A stretch of 64,000 nucleotides of DNA from Buchnera aphidicola (Formosaphis micheliae) (GCF_039403185.1 NZ_CP135047.1:186001-250000); one strand, 5' to 3'. Positions 1 through 10,192 are shown, numbered from the stretch's first letter. Notes: a model not told the origin generated them from the letters alone. Translations and numbers: made by a program.

Positions 1-759
1 CAATTATCTAAAGAATTATTGTCCATTAAATCTCCTAACATAGGTAATTTGTCTAAAATAGGTCAATGTTGTGATTTAGCAATAGTAGTAGGTGGAGATG
101 GTAATTTACTATGCGCAGGTTATATTTTATCTAGTTATAATATCAAAATTATTGGTATTAATCGTGGAAATTTAGGATTTTTAACTGATTTAAATCCAGA
201 TACAGCGTTGCAACAATTATCTGATGTATTATCTGGACAATTTACGATAGAAAACAGATTTTTGTTGGATGTTCATATATTTAAAAAATTAGATAAATTA
301 CATGTTAATACAGTAATTAATGAAGCTGTATTGCATTCGGAAAAAGTGGCACATATGATAGAATTTGAGGTCTATATTGATGAACATTTTGCTTTTTCTC
401 AGAGATCTGATGGATTAATTATTTCTACTCCTACTGGTTCTACAGGATATTCACTTTCTGCAGGAGGACCTATTCTAGAAGCTTCTTTAGAAGCTATTGT
501 ATTAGTTCCTATGTTTCCTCATACTTTATCTGCTCGTCCATTGGTTGTAAAGAGTTCAAGTATAATTTATTTGAAATTTCCTAACTGGTATAATGAATTA
601 AAAATTAGTTGTGATAGTCAAAGAGTATTATCGATTAATAGTCAGGATACAGTGGTGATTCGTCGCAGTCATAATTCTCTTAATTTAATTCATCCGAAAA
701 ACTATAGTTATTTTAATACTTTAACAACTAAATTAAATTGGTTAAAAAAGTATTTCTAA
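1..759 (+). CDS. nadK: NAD kinase, 5'-truncated by the window edge
   Basis: ATP-dependent phosphorylation of NAD to NADP in the cytosol. The frame is open from base 1, so the gene starts upstream; about 40 residues are missing compared with the 292-residue E. coli protein. Visible motifs are GGDGN (residues about 29-33 of the visible part; nucleotide binding), the block [13 protein letters not shown], and the [17 protein letters not shown] region that binds NAD. The C-terminus matches the E. coli end ([11 protein letters not shown], then a W/K/F-rich tail). It converges with tmRNA. A TTG at 19 could be taken as a start, but homology continues upstream of it. Recognition is firm. Confidence 0.95.
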   Translation, partial: QLSKELLSIKSPNIGNLSKIGQCCDLAIVVGGDGNLLCAGYILSSYNIKIIGINRGNLGFLTDLNPDTALQQLSDVLSGQFTIENRFLLDVHIFKKLDKLHVNTVINEAVLHSEKVAHMIEFEVYIDEHFAFSQRSDGLIISTPTGSTGYSLSAGGPILEASLEAIVLVPMFPHTLSARPLVVKSSSIIYLKFPNWYNELKISCDSQRVLSINSQDTVVIRRSHNSLNLIHPKNYSYFNTLTTKLNWLKKYF

Positions 760-829
760 AATTAATATTGTTTTATTTTTTAGTTTATTTTTATATATGA
801 ATCATATAATAATATATTTTATTAATATA

Positions 830-1191
830 TGGAGCTGGCGGGAATTGAACCCGCGTCCAAAATTTCTATTACTTTAGATCTACATGCTTAGTCTATGCTT
901 AATTATTTTCATAGTCTTATTTTAGGATAGACTCTTAGTAAGATTTTAGCTTAAATTTTAAAATACGTATGAATTCTTAAGCAAAATTTGTTACGTATCT
1001 CTTATTTTTGACCATCTTAATATCTATTTCTAAGAGAAAAATAGACAGATGGGCTTTAGATAGGTTATTAAGCTGCTAAAGCGTAGTTGTTTTTGTTTGC
1101 GTTTATTTATTTACGGTTTTTAACGAGGCAACCGTACCTCGGCATGCACTGTCAGCAGTCGATAATTTTGTCGAATCCAAAATACAGCCCC
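830..1191 (-). ncRNA. ssrA: tmRNA (transfer-messenger RNA)
   Basis: Rescues stalled ribosomes together with SmpB, which is also in this window. The 5' end reads GGGGCTG and the 3' end CAGCTCC plus discriminator A, forming the alanine-type acceptor stem; the T-arm GGACGCGGGTTCAATTCCCG is intact. The resume codon is GCA (1098-1100, minus strand). The encoded tag reads ANKNNYALAA (1071-1100), followed by tandem TAA stops. The 3' CCA is not encoded (TAT follows the discriminator). The length of 362 nt is normal for the family. Confidence 0.96.
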
Positions 1192-1510
1192 ATAGAACTA
1201 TCTATCTTTATTTTATTATTGCAAAAAAAAATGAAATAGTCTACATATTGTTTTTAATAATTTACAATTTATTTAATTGAATAAAATAGTTTTATTATGT
1301 GTAGATGTTTATTTTAATATATTCATTATAATTTAATTATAAGTGAATATAATATTATTTGTATAAAAAATGTTGATATTATGTTTAATATTATTAATAT
1401 TTTTTCTATTAAAAGTATTATTTTATTTCAATTGATAGCAATAGTTTTTTGTGAGAGAATATTTTAGTTAATTGAGTTGTTGTCATGTGATAAACAGTAG
1501 GAATTAATGT
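1192..1510. other. intergenic, no gene seen
   Basis: AT-rich spacer between divergently transcribed ssrA and grxD. It should hold both promoters, but I could not identify a convincing -35/-10 pair for either. No ORF, tRNA or repeat stands out. Confidence 0.6.
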
Positions 1511-1846
1511 ATGAATATTATTGAAATAATAAAAAATCAAATTTCAAAAAATCCAATTTTACTGTATATGAAAGGTAGTCCAGATTCTCCTAATTGTGGT
1601 TTTTCAGCTCAGGCAGTACAAGCTTTGTCTTTGTGTAAAGAAAAATTTGCTTATATTGATGTTTTGAAAAATCCAGAAATACGTACGGAATTACCTAAAT
1701 ATGCTAATTGGCCTACTTTTCCTCAGTTATGGATAGATGGAGAACTAATAGGTGGTTGTAATATTATTATGGAAATGGTACAAAATGGATCACTTAAAAA
1801 ATTAATTAATGAGACAGTATTGAAATATAAAATAAATCAAGAATAA
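1511..1846 (+). CDS. grxD: monothiol glutaredoxin Grx4
   Basis: Cytosolic monothiol glutaredoxin that carries and transfers [2Fe-2S] clusters with glutathione. The CGFS active-site motif lies at residues about 29-32 (NCGFSAQAVQ). It is followed by the WPTFPQLWIDGELIGG segment, which holds the cis-Pro and glutathione-binding loop. At 111 residues it matches the approximately 115-residue family. The same window encodes ErpA, another Fe-S carrier. It converges with rnt, with a shared hairpin between them. Confidence 0.95.
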   Translation: MNIIEIIKNQISKNPILLYMKGSPDSPNCGFSAQAVQALSLCKEKFAYIDVLKNPEIRTELPKYANWPTFPQLWIDGELIGGCNIIMEMVQNGSLKKLINETVLKYKINQE

Positions 1847-1857
1847 TTTACGTTGTT

Positions 1858-1918
1858 AATAACAGTAGATTCAATAATTTTTTTTGTATATGATTTGCAT
1901 ATTTTATCTACTGTTATT
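1858..1918. terminator. hairpin between convergent grxD and rnt
   Basis: A 13-bp perfect inverted repeat (1858-1870 with 1906-1918) encloses a T-rich loop that can form a second short ATATG/CATAT stem. It sits between two converging genes, so it probably terminates both. There is no strong U-tract directly after the outer stem, so intrinsic strength is uncertain. Confidence 0.6.
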
Positions 1919-2014
1919 TGAATAAATATTATACATGTATATTTTTTATATAAATTATAGTAAATATTATTGATTTTATAATTTTTTTATAAAGATATGT
2001 TGGGCTATTATTTT

Positions 2015-2662
2015 TTATGTATTATTTTCATTATGTACAGGCCATCCTCCTAAACGTTTCCAACGATTGACTAATTCACAAAATAGTTCAGCTGTTTTTT
2101 GTGTATCATATAAAGCTGAATGGGCTTGTTTATTATCAAAAAATAATCCTGCTGCTTTACAAGCTTTAGCTAATACAGTTTGTCCAACAACCAAACCACT
2201 TAATGCTGCTGTATCAAATGTAGCAAATGGATGAAAAGGATTATTTTGTATTCCTGTTCTTTTTATTGCTGCCATTATAAAATTATGATCAAATGTTGCG
2301 TTATGTGCAACTATAATACTTTTAGAACAGTTATTATTTTGCATACTTTTTTTTATTTTTTCAAAAATGAAAAATAACGCTTCTTGTTCACTGATAGCTC
2401 CTCTTAATGGGTTAAATGGATCAATTCGATTAAAAGCAATTGCTTCCGGTTGAATAGTAGAACCGTGAAAAGGTATTATATGAAAATGTAATGAAGATTC
2501 TTTTTTCAACCAACCTTTTTCATCCATATTAAGTGTAGTTACTCCTATTTCTAATAGTGCGTCAGTTTGAGCATTAAATCCAGCTGTTTCAACATCTATT
2601 ACTACTGGATAAAATCCACGAAATCTATTTTTTAATAAATGTATCTCTTGATTTGTAGACAT
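2015..2662 (-). CDS. rnt: ribonuclease T
   Basis: DEDDh-family 3'-5' exonuclease that trims the last nucleotides before CCA of tRNAs and matures 23S and 5S rRNA ends. ExoI is VIDVETAG (residues about 22-29), ExoII is [11 protein letters not shown] and ExoIII is [13 protein letters not shown], giving the catalytic D, E, D, H and D. Its length of 215 residues equals the E. coli enzyme. Several tRNAs here lack an encoded CCA, so this end-trimming step plus CCA addition should be essential. It is divergent from sodA. Confidence 0.95.
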   Translation of the reverse strand: MSTNQEIHLLKNRFRGFYPVVIDVETAGFNAQTDALLEIGVTTLNMDEKGWLKKESSLHFHIIPFHGSTIQPEAIAFNRIDPFNPLRGAISEQEALFFIFEKIKKSMQNNNCSKSIIVAHNATFDHNFIMAAIKRTGIQNNPFHPFATFDTAALSGLVVGQTVLAKACKAAGLFFDNKQAHSALYDTQKTAELFCELVNRWKRLGGWPVHNENNT

Positions 2663-2912
2663 TTAAATCTCATAAAAAATGTAAGTATACTATTATATGT
2701 TTTAATCATAATTTATTTTAATTAATAAAAAATATATTTTCTATTATTCTTCTTACAGAATAAATATGTATTAATTATTTTTATTAATTTAAATATAATA
2801 TTTTTATTTTAAAGTAAATGATTACTTTATATTATGTCTAATAGTTGTTTATTTTTGATATTTAATATATATGTATTAGATTATATATATTTAAATTATA
2901 AAGGGTGTAATT

Positions 2913-3539
2913 ATGAATCATATTTTACCTGATTTATCTTATAGTTATAATGATTTAGAACCTTATTTTGATACAGAAACAATGACTATTCATCATGTTA
3001 AACATCATCAAACATATATTGATAATTTAAATAAAGCATTAGAGAATACAGTTTGGAGTAATTTTTCTATTTATGAATTAATGACCAAATTACCGGAAAT
3101 TTCTATAGATAAAAGAACAATCATACGAAATAATGGAGGTGGGCACATTAATCACAGTTTGTTTTGGAAAAATTTAAAAATTGGTACTTTATTACCTATA
3201 ACTTTAAAGACTGCTATAGAACAATCATTTGGTTCTATAGAACAGTTTAAAGAAAAATTTGAACAGATAGCAATGAGTCATTTTGGTTCAGGATGGATAT
3301 GGGTAGTGAAAGATAATGAGATGATTTCAATTGTTACAACTGTTAATCAAGATAATCCTATTATGGGTAAGAGTATTTCTGGTGTTTATGGTATGCCTAT
3401 TTTAGGATTAGATTTATGGGAACATGCATATTATTTACATTATAAAAATAAAAAAATTGATTATATCAAATCGTTTTGGAATGTAGTAAATTGGAATGAA
3501 GTGTTAAGACGATTTGAAAAAAATATAAGTGATTATTAG
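2913..3539 (+). CDS. sodA: superoxide dismutase (Mn)
   Basis: Cytosolic dismutase that converts superoxide to peroxide and oxygen. The metal ligands are visible: His in HHVKHHQTY, His in NHSLFW, and Asp and His in [17 protein letters not shown] and FGSGWIWVV also match Mn/Fe-SOD signatures. The 208 residues fit E. coli SodA (206), and the family name follows closest resemblance to SodA rather than SodB. It is preceded by a GGGTG-like RBS and followed by an AT hairpin. Confidence 0.95.
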   Translation: MNHILPDLSYSYNDLEPYFDTETMTIHHVKHHQTYIDNLNKALENTVWSNFSIYELMTKLPEISIDKRTIIRNNGGGHINHSLFWKNLKIGTLLPITLKTAIEQSFGSIEQFKEKFEQIAMSHFGSGWIWVVKDNEMISIVTTVNQDNPIMGKSISGVYGMPILGLDLWEHAYYLHYKNKKIDYIKSFWNVVNWNEVLRRFEKNISDY

Positions 3540-3583
3540 TATGTTATATTAATAATATTGTTTCAGTGATTTTATAATATTTA

Positions 3584-3620
3584 AAATAAAATATAGAATT
3601 ATTTGTTCTATATTTTATTT
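3584..3620 (+). terminator. hairpin downstream of sodA
   Basis: Perfect 15-bp inverted repeat (3584-3598 with 3606-3620) with a 7-nt loop, 45 bases after the sodA stop and just before pth. The stem is nearly all A/T. Likely an intrinsic terminator or mRNA 3'-end stabiliser. Confidence 0.65.
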
Positions 3621-3649
3621 ATTTAAAATGATATCAAAAAAGGTTTTAT

Positions 3650-4183
3650 TTGAAAAACATCAAGATGATAGTAGGATTAGCTAATCCTATTAATGAGTAT
3701 AATCATACAAGACATAATGTTGGAGCTTGGTTTTTACAAGTATTAGCTCAACATCAAAATAAATATTTTATTAAAGAAAAACAGTTTTTTGGATTTACAA
3801 GTCATATATCTTTTTTAAATAAAAAAATTTTTTTGTTGATACCAAACATTTATATGAATATTAATGGAGCATCTGTATTAGCGATGTCTTCTTATTATAA
3901 AATTTCTTTAAATAATATATTAATCGTACATGATGAATTAGATTTATTACCAGGTAAAATAAAATTTAAAGTTGGTAGGGGACATAATGGTCATAATGGT
4001 TTAAGAAATATTATTAAAGTTTTTAGTGAAATAATATCTTTTTCTCGTATTTCTATAGGAATAGGTCGTCCAACAACAAAAAAAGAAGTTGCAAAATTTG
4101 TTTTATCATCGCCTACACAAGAGGAACATGTTGTTATTAATAAAATTATAAAACAAACGGTAAAAGAATTAATTTTTACTTAG
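3650..4183 (+). CDS. pth: peptidyl-tRNA hydrolase, short C-terminus
   Basis: Cleaves peptidyl-tRNA released from ribosomes so that tRNA can be reused. The active-site His lies in TRHNVGAW, the Asp in VHDELDL, the substrate-binding Asn in LANP and in YMNING, and HNGHNGLRNI is conserved. The start is TTG at 3650, with an AAGG RBS just upstream. The nearest ATG (3628) is out of frame, and homology begins at MKNIKMIVGLANP. At 177 residues it lacks about 17 C-terminal residues of the 194-residue E. coli enzyme. Confidence 0.94.
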   Translation: MKNIKMIVGLANPINEYNHTRHNVGAWFLQVLAQHQNKYFIKEKQFFGFTSHISFLNKKIFLLIPNIYMNINGASVLAMSSYYKISLNNILIVHDELDLLPGKIKFKVGRGHNGHNGLRNIIKVFSEIISFSRISIGIGRPTTKKEVAKFVLSSPTQEEHVVINKIIKQTVKELIFT

Positions 4184-4316
4184 TATCTATTAGAAATAAA
4201 CGAAATATATTTCATTTCATAATTTTACTATATATCTGTTTATATATTCTATGTATAAACAAGTATATTTTAATCAATACAATAAAATTATTAAATCATA
4301 TTATATAGGAAGTAAT

Positions 4317-5417
4317 ATGGGTTTTAAATGTGGTATAGTTGGGTTACCTAATGTGGGTAAATCTACTTTGTTTAATGCTTTAACTAAAGGTTCTGCTTTA
4401 GCTGAAAATTTTCCATTTTGTACAATTAAACCAAACGTAGGCATTGCCTTAGTTTATGATTCAAGGTTAATTAATATTGCCAAGATAGTTCAATCTAAAA
4501 AAATTATAGAAACTTTTATTGAAGTTGTTGATATAGCTGGTTTAGTTAAAGGAGCTTCTAAAGGAGAAGGATTAGGAAATCAATTTTTAAACAATATTAG
4601 AGAAACTGACGCGATAATACATGTTGTACGTTTTTTTAACGATCGTAAAATTTTACATGTTTATGGAGAATCAAATCCTTTACAGGATATTGAAATGGTG
4701 AACATGGAATTATGTTTATCTGATATTCACGTATGTGAATCATATTTAATAAAGATAAATAAAAAATTTAACGCAAATAGTTTTGTTTTAAAAAAAGAAA
4801 TTTTAATTTTAGAAAGATGTATATCTCATTTAAATCAATTTAAATCCTTAAGAACATTAGCAATTGATACGGAAGAATATTGTTTTATAAAACATTTACG
4901 ATTATTGACTTTAAAACCGATAATATATGTAGTAAATATGAACGAAGAAATATATTGTGCTAGTAATACAAAAGATGTTTTTAATAAAATAAAAAAAATG
5001 GCTGACATGGAAAATTCTCAAGTAATTCCATTATGTCTTACTGTAGAATCAGATTTAGCATATTTAAAAGATCATGAAAAAAATAATTTTATGGAGACTT
5101 TTGGTATAAAAAAATCTGGTTTAAATCATATTATTAATTCAGGTTATATTTTATTGAATTTACAAACTTTTTTTACTGCTGGAAAAAAAGAAGTGAGAGC
5201 TTGGACAATTAGTAAAGGTACTGTTGCATTAGATGCAGCAGGTAAAATTCATTCAGATTTAAAAAAAGGTTTTATTAGAGCTCAAGTTATTTCTTATTCG
5301 GATTTTATAACATATAAAGGTGAAAAAAGAGTAAAAGAATGCGGTAAGTTACGTAATGAAGGAAAACAATATCGTATTCAAGATGGAGATATTGTAAACT
5401 TTTTATTTAACAATTAA
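4317..5417 (+). CDS. ychF: YchF/OLA1-family ATPase
   Basis: Conserved ribosome-associated P-loop ATPase of the Obg clade. The Walker A GLPNVGKST is near the N-terminus. The switch region VDIAGLVKGASKGEGLGNQF follows, and the base-recognition motif is NMNE, the non-NKxD form that gives this family ATP preference. A C-terminal TGS domain begins near TFFTAGKKEVRAW. The ATG at 4317 is chosen because MGFKCGIVGL is the family N-terminus and AGGA lies 7 bases upstream; an upstream in-frame ATG at 4251 would add an unrelated 22-residue leader. The result is 366 residues. Confidence 0.95.
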   Translation: MGFKCGIVGLPNVGKSTLFNALTKGSALAENFPFCTIKPNVGIALVYDSRLINIAKIVQSKKIIETFIEVVDIAGLVKGASKGEGLGNQFLNNIRETDAIIHVVRFFNDRKILHVYGESNPLQDIEMVNMELCLSDIHVCESYLIKINKKFNANSFVLKKEILILERCISHLNQFKSLRTLAIDTEEYCFIKHLRLLTLKPIIYVVNMNEEIYCASNTKDVFNKIKKMADMENSQVIPLCLTVESDLAYLKDHEKNNFMETFGIKKSGLNHIINSGYILLNLQTFFTAGKKEVRAWTISKGTVALDAAGKIHSDLKKGFIRAQVISYSDFITYKGEKRVKECGKLRNEGKQYRIQDGDIVNFLFNN

Positions 5418-5447
5418 ATTGGTTAGTATTTAATATATTTTTTTATT

Positions 5448-5483
5448 AGAGAGGAAATAGGATACTATTTCCTCTCTCTTTTT
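5448..5483 (+). terminator. strong intrinsic terminator of ychF
   Basis: Perfect 13-bp stem with a GATA tetraloop (5448-5460 with 5465-5477), followed by a CTTTTT tract on the plus strand. It lies between convergent ychF and thrC. On the minus strand the downstream side is A-rich, so it should act mainly on ychF. Confidence 0.88.
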
Positions 5484-5497
5484 ATACGAATACTATT

Positions 5498-6793
5498 TTA
5501 TGTATCTAATAAAAAATTTCGTAATTTAGAAAAATTTGGCCGCATATTATATGATAATAAATGTGAGTTATGTAGATTTTTTAATATTTTAGGTACAGGT
5601 AATATAATATTTAGAATATTTTCTACTGTATTTTTAAATTTTGCTGGATGAGCAGTTCCTAAAAATAATCCAAATTGATTATCAGTTAATTTTTCACGTA
5701 GTAATTTATATGCTATAGCAGCATGAGGTTCTGAAATATAACCTATTTTTTTTAGCTCTATTAAGGTATCTTTTGTTTCTAAATCAGATACACTGCCGAA
5801 ACCTAATTTGTTTAGCTCCCAATGTTTTCTCAAGAATAATTCTTCTACTCTTGGCCAATTATTCGGTTGGCTAATATCCATTGCATTAGAAATAGTAGAG
5901 ATAGTTGGATTAGGTTGCCATATTCCCGTTTTAAGAAGACGAGGAATAGTATCATTAGCATTAGTAGCTGCTATAAATGAAGAAATTGGTAGTCCCATGG
6001 ATTTAGCTAACAATCCTGCTGTTAAGTTTCCAAAATTACCGCAAGGAACAGATATAACTATGTTTTTTCTGTTTTTATTAGGAATTAATGCAAAAGCTTC
6101 AAAATAATAACAAATTTGAGCTAGTAGTCTACTTATGTTAATAGAATTAGCTGAATTTAAACCTATGTTTTTTTTTAGTTCTGTATCATTAAAAGCTTTT
6201 TTTACTAATGTTTGACATTCGTCAAAACTACCATTAATGGCTATAGTTGTTATATTTTTCCCTAAAGTACAGAATAATTTTTCTTGTAATTCACTAATTT
6301 TTCCTTTTGGATATAATATAATTACACGGACATTATTCATACGATAAAAAGCATGTGCTACAGCTGCACCAGTATCTCCTGAAGTAGCGGTTAAAATAGT
6401 AATAAGTTTATTATTTTCATCTTGATTAAAGTAAGATAACATTTGAGACATAAATCTCGCCCCAAAATCTTTAAAAGCTAAAGTAGGCCCATGAAATAAT
6501 TCAAAACATGATATATTATTAGTGACTTGTACTAGTTTTGGTAGAGTAAAAGAAAAAGCTGATTTTACTCTTTTAGTTAATTCATATTTATTGATTTCAT
6601 CTCCAATAAAATAAGAGAGTATAGTGCTGCTTCTGGTAATAAAATCCATTTCTAAAAGTTTATTGAGATCATTTGTATTAATTTTAGGAAACTCTAAAGG
6701 AAAAAATAGTCCTTGTTGTTGGCCTAATCCTAATTTAATGGCTTGTGAAAAGTTTACTATTTCCTTTCTATTTTTTAGATTATATAATTTCAT
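5498..6793 (-). CDS. thrC: threonine synthase
   Basis: Last step of threonine synthesis: converts O-phosphohomoserine to threonine with PLP. The PLP-binding lysine is in LAFKDFGARFM (around residue 107). ATSGDTGAAVAHAF binds the cofactor phosphate, and VPCGNFGNLTAG follows. The 431 residues match E. coli (428). It is third in the thrABC operon, 3 bases after thrB, so translation is probably coupled. The product is an essential amino acid supplied to the insect host (inference). Confidence 0.97.
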   Translation of the reverse strand: MKLYNLKNRKEIVNFSQAIKLGLGQQQGLFFPLEFPKINTNDLNKLLEMDFITRSSTILSYFIGDEINKYELTKRVKSAFSFTLPKLVQVTNNISCFELFHGPTLAFKDFGARFMSQMLSYFNQDENNKLITILTATSGDTGAAVAHAFYRMNNVRVIILYPKGKISELQEKLFCTLGKNITTIAINGSFDECQTLVKKAFNDTELKKNIGLNSANSINISRLLAQICYYFEAFALIPNKNRKNIVISVPCGNFGNLTAGLLAKSMGLPISSFIAATNANDTIPRLLKTGIWQPNPTISTISNAMDISQPNNWPRVEELFLRKHWELNKLGFGSVSDLETKDTLIELKKIGYISEPHAAIAYKLLREKLTDNQFGLFLGTAHPAKFKNTVENILNIILPVPKILKNLHNSHLLSYNMRPNFSKLRNFLLDT

Positions 6794-6796
6794 TGA

Positions 6797-7726
6797 TTAT
6801 CCTATTTTTCTTGTACCAAGTATGTCTACATTGCAAATATGTACAAAACCTGTTTGGTTTTGTAAATAATGTTTAGTTAGCCATTGAGCTATTTTTTTTG
6901 CTGATTTCATATTGTTACATATAGCAAATAGGGTAGGACCTGATCCTGAAATTCCACAATTTAGAGCGCCTAATTCGATAAGTATTTTTTTTGCATTAAA
7001 GAAATTTGGTATTATTTTAATACGATATGGTTCTGCAATAATATCTTTCATTAATTGAATAGCAAGATTAGGTTGTTTGGTATAAGTTGCATGTATAAAC
7101 CCAGCTAAATGTTGGCTGTGTTTTATACAAACTTGTTTAGTATATTTTAAAGGTAATAATGATCGAGATGTTTCTGTAGATAATTTAATTCCAGGCCATG
7201 CTACAATCCAAATCCATTCTTTAAATATTGGAATAGATTGATGAATATTATTTTCTTCATTAATAATTAATTGTAATCCTCCAAGATAACATGGTGCTAC
7301 ATTATCATAATGAATACTTCCAGATATTTCTCCTTCTAGTTTACCCATAATAATTAGTAATTCTAATTGAGTCAAAGATATATTAAAGAATTCTTTCATG
7401 GCAATGGTTGAAGATACTATAGAACATGCACTGGATCCTAATCCAGAAGAAATGGGCATATTTTTTTCTAATTCAATAGAAATTGGAATTTTTTTTCCCA
7501 TCATGTTGCAAAAGTGTTTCCAACATTTCCATACGATATTTTTTTTAATATCGATAGGTAATTCATGTGCAAATAAACCGGTATTAATTAATTGAAATTT
7601 ATTTGATGCTTTGATAGAGATACTATCTCCTAAAAAACTACCATCTATTGGTGATATAGCTAAACCTAGAACATCGAATCCTACTCCTACATTACCTATT
7701 GATGCAGGAGAAAAAAATTTTACCAT
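6797..7726 (-). CDS. thrB: homoserine kinase
   Basis: GHMP-family kinase that phosphorylates homoserine with ATP. The N-terminal [17 protein letters not shown] and the ATP-binding loop [12 protein letters not shown] are both intact. The C-terminal motif [11 protein letters not shown] is also present. The 309 residues match E. coli ThrB (310). It sits between thrA and thrC with 3-bp gaps on each side, all cotranscribed. Confidence 0.97.
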   Translation of the reverse strand: MVKFFSPASIGNVGVGFDVLGLAISPIDGSFLGDSISIKASNKFQLINTGLFAHELPIDIKKNIVWKCWKHFCNMMGKKIPISIELEKNMPISSGLGSSACSIVSSTIAMKEFFNISLTQLELLIIMGKLEGEISGSIHYDNVAPCYLGGLQLIINEENNIHQSIPIFKEWIWIVAWPGIKLSTETSRSLLPLKYTKQVCIKHSQHLAGFIHATYTKQPNLAIQLMKDIIAEPYRIKIIPNFFNAKKILIELGALNCGISGSGPTLFAICNNMKSAKKIAQWLTKHYLQNQTGFVHICNVDILGTRKIG

Positions 7727-7729
7727 ATT

Positions 7730-10192
7730 TTATACTCCTGATTGCTCTGATAATGTATGTAGCAAATCAGAAAATATACCAGCGGCAGTAACATTATTTC
7801 CTGCTCCATAGCCTCTTAATACCAATGGAATAGGTTGATAATATTTACTGTAAAATGCTAATGCATTTTCTCCATTTTTTATTTTATATAGCGGATCATT
7901 TTCATCTACTTCATCAATTTTGACTTGACATTTTCCAATTTTATTAATTGTACCAATTAATCGTAGAACTTTTCCAGTATTTTGAGCTTTTTTTACTTTA
8001 TTTGTAAACAATGGATCTAATTCTTTTAATTTGTGCATAAAATTATTAACATCTGTAATGTTATTAAAGGATACAGGTAACAAAGAGTCTATTTTAATAT
8101 CCTGTAATTCTACAGAATATCCCATTTCTCTAGCTAGAATAAGTACTTTTCTAGCTACATCTATTCCGGATAGATCATCATGTGGATTAGGTTCTGTAAA
8201 CCCCATGTCTTTAGCTTCTTGTGTAGCTTGAGATAAAGGAACACCAATTTCTAATTGACCAAAAATAAAGGATAAAGAACCAGATAAGATACCTCTAAAA
8301 TGAATTAATTCGTCACCTGAGTTTATTAAATTTTGGATTGTTTCTATTACAGGTAATCCTGCTCCTACATTAGTTTCATATAAAAATTTTTTTTTGTATT
8401 TTAGAGCAGCTAACCGTATTTTTTTATAATAAATTAAATCAGCAGTATTAGCTTTTTTATTAGAAGTAATAACATGAAAACCTTTGTTTAATACATCTAC
8501 ATATTGGTAAGCTAGTTTTTCATCTGCTGTACAATCTATTAATACTGGGTTAATTAAATGATATTTTTTTTGTAAATCTATTATTTTTTTTAGAGAAAAA
8601 GTATTATTTTCTTTTTTTAAATTTTCATGCCATTTGTTTAATGGAATACCTTTCATATTTACATGTAATTTTTTAGAATTAGCTATTCCACATATTTTTA
8701 AGTTGATATCTTTTATTTGTAATTTTTTTTGTTGAAGGGATATTTGTTGTAATAATGTACTTCCGATTCCACCTACTCCAATAAGAAATATTTCAGCTAT
8801 ATATTTAGTGTCAAATAAGATTCTATGTATAGTTTTTATTTTGTTAATAAGATGTTTGTCTTCTATAACTATTGAAATAGTATTATTGGATAAGAACTGA
8901 GAAATAGCTATAGTATTTATAGATAAATTAGCTAGTGCTAAAAAGAATCGAGCAGAAATGTTTAATCGGTATTGTTTATTTATTCCTATAATAGATAAGA
9001 TAGCTAATTCTTTTATTATTTTTATTTTTTTTAGTATTTTATTTTTTAGTTCGAGAGTAAATTCTTTTTCTAAAATATTTTGTATAAATAAAATGTTTTG
9101 TTGTAATACAAAAATATTAATACTATTTTCGGTAGGAGATTGAGTATTAAGAATTATTGAAACTTTATTTCGTGTAATAGCAGTAAAAATACGAGAAGTA
9201 ATTGTTTTTATACAATGCATATTGTAAGTAGTTATGCAAAACATTGCTATATTATTAAGATAAGTAATTCCTTTTATGGGATGTTCTGTTTTTTTTGGTT
9301 TTGAGCAGATTAATGTACCTTCATTATTTGGTTGAAACGTATTTTTAATAATACAAGGAATTTTAAATTGTAATATGGGCGCAATAGTACGAGGATGAAG
9401 TACTTTTGCTCCAAAATAAGAAAACTCTATTGCTTCTTGATAGGAGATTTCTTTTAATAATTTAGCATCAGAAACTTGACGTGGATCACATGTATATATT
9501 CCATTTACATCTGTCCAAATTTCGCAATAGTTAGCTTGTAAACAAGCAGATAAAATAGCCGCTGAATAATCAGATCCATTGCGACCAAATAATACTAATT
9601 CTTTATTTTCGTTGCCTCCTATAAATCCAGCCATTAGAATAATATTTTTTTTTGGAATTTGTATTTTTTTTATACGTGCAGTTGATTTTATTATATTTAC
9701 TGTAGCTTCTAAATAATTATTTGTACTAAGTAGAGTATCCACTGGATTAATAACAGTAATAGAATAATTTCTGGATTGTAAAATGCCTTTCATAATGGAA
9801 ACTGATATTATTTCACCTTGGCAAAGTATTTTAGCATATATATTATCCGGACATTGTCCTAATAAATTAATTCCATGAATATTTTTTTTTAGTTCTATAA
9901 ATTTATCAAGTATTTTTTGTTTGATTATATTATAAGGAAAATTTAATTGGGATTGATTAATATGATCTAATAGTGTTAAAAAAATATTTTTAGTCGTATG
10001 TATTTCAGAATCAATGTTTTTTTTATTAATTGATTTATCAATAATAATTTTTAAATTATTAGTAACACCTGATGGAGCAGATAATACAATTCCTACTTGT
10101 TCATTTTTTATTTTTTTTTCAATTATATCAGAAACATGTAAAAAGCATGTAGCATCTTTTAGAGATGTACCACCAAATTTCATTATTCGCAT
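7730..10192 (-). CDS. thrA: bifunctional aspartokinase I / homoserine dehydrogenase I
   Basis: Catalyses the first and third steps from aspartate to threonine. The aspartokinase domain has MKFGGTS at the N-terminus and GRNGSDYSA near residue 203. Two ACT-type regulatory segments lie at about residues 310-450. The homoserine dehydrogenase domain begins at IGVGGIGSTL (NAD-binding, about 477), with NKKANT and the catalytic segment ETNVGAGLPVI. The 820 residues match the E. coli length, and residue numbers run colinear through at least position 440. The catalytic motifs are intact, but the ACT segments have lost nearly all allosteric glycines (see findings). Confidence 0.97.
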   Translation of the reverse strand: MRIMKFGGTSLKDATCFLHVSDIIEKKIKNEQVGIVLSAPSGVTNNLKIIIDKSINKKNIDSEIHTTKNIFLTLLDHINQSQLNFPYNIIKQKILDKFIELKKNIHGINLLGQCPDNIYAKILCQGEIISVSIMKGILQSRNYSITVINPVDTLLSTNNYLEATVNIIKSTARIKKIQIPKKNIILMAGFIGGNENKELVLFGRNGSDYSAAILSACLQANYCEIWTDVNGIYTCDPRQVSDAKLLKEISYQEAIEFSYFGAKVLHPRTIAPILQFKIPCIIKNTFQPNNEGTLICSKPKKTEHPIKGITYLNNIAMFCITTYNMHCIKTITSRIFTAITRNKVSIILNTQSPTENSINIFVLQQNILFIQNILEKEFTLELKNKILKKIKIIKELAILSIIGINKQYRLNISARFFLALANLSINTIAISQFLSNNTISIVIEDKHLINKIKTIHRILFDTKYIAEIFLIGVGGIGSTLLQQISLQQKKLQIKDINLKICGIANSKKLHVNMKGIPLNKWHENLKKENNTFSLKKIIDLQKKYHLINPVLIDCTADEKLAYQYVDVLNKGFHVITSNKKANTADLIYYKKIRLAALKYKKKFLYETNVGAGLPVIETIQNLINSGDELIHFRGILSGSLSFIFGQLEIGVPLSQATQEAKDMGFTEPNPHDDLSGIDVARKVLILAREMGYSVELQDIKIDSLLPVSFNNITDVNNFMHKLKELDPLFTNKVKKAQNTGKVLRLIGTINKIGKCQVKIDEVDENDPLYKIKNGENALAFYSKYYQPIPLVLRGYGAGNNVTAAGIFSDLLHTLSEQSGV

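Noticed and set aside
4900-4960. NKxD motif absent in YchF
   Set aside because: The NMNE-type motif is the normal state in this ATP-preferring family.
5808-6107. Open frames on the opposite strand of thrC, thrB, thrA, ftsZ, secA and rnc
   Set aside because: They are shadows of well-recognised genes, without an RBS or family motifs of their own.
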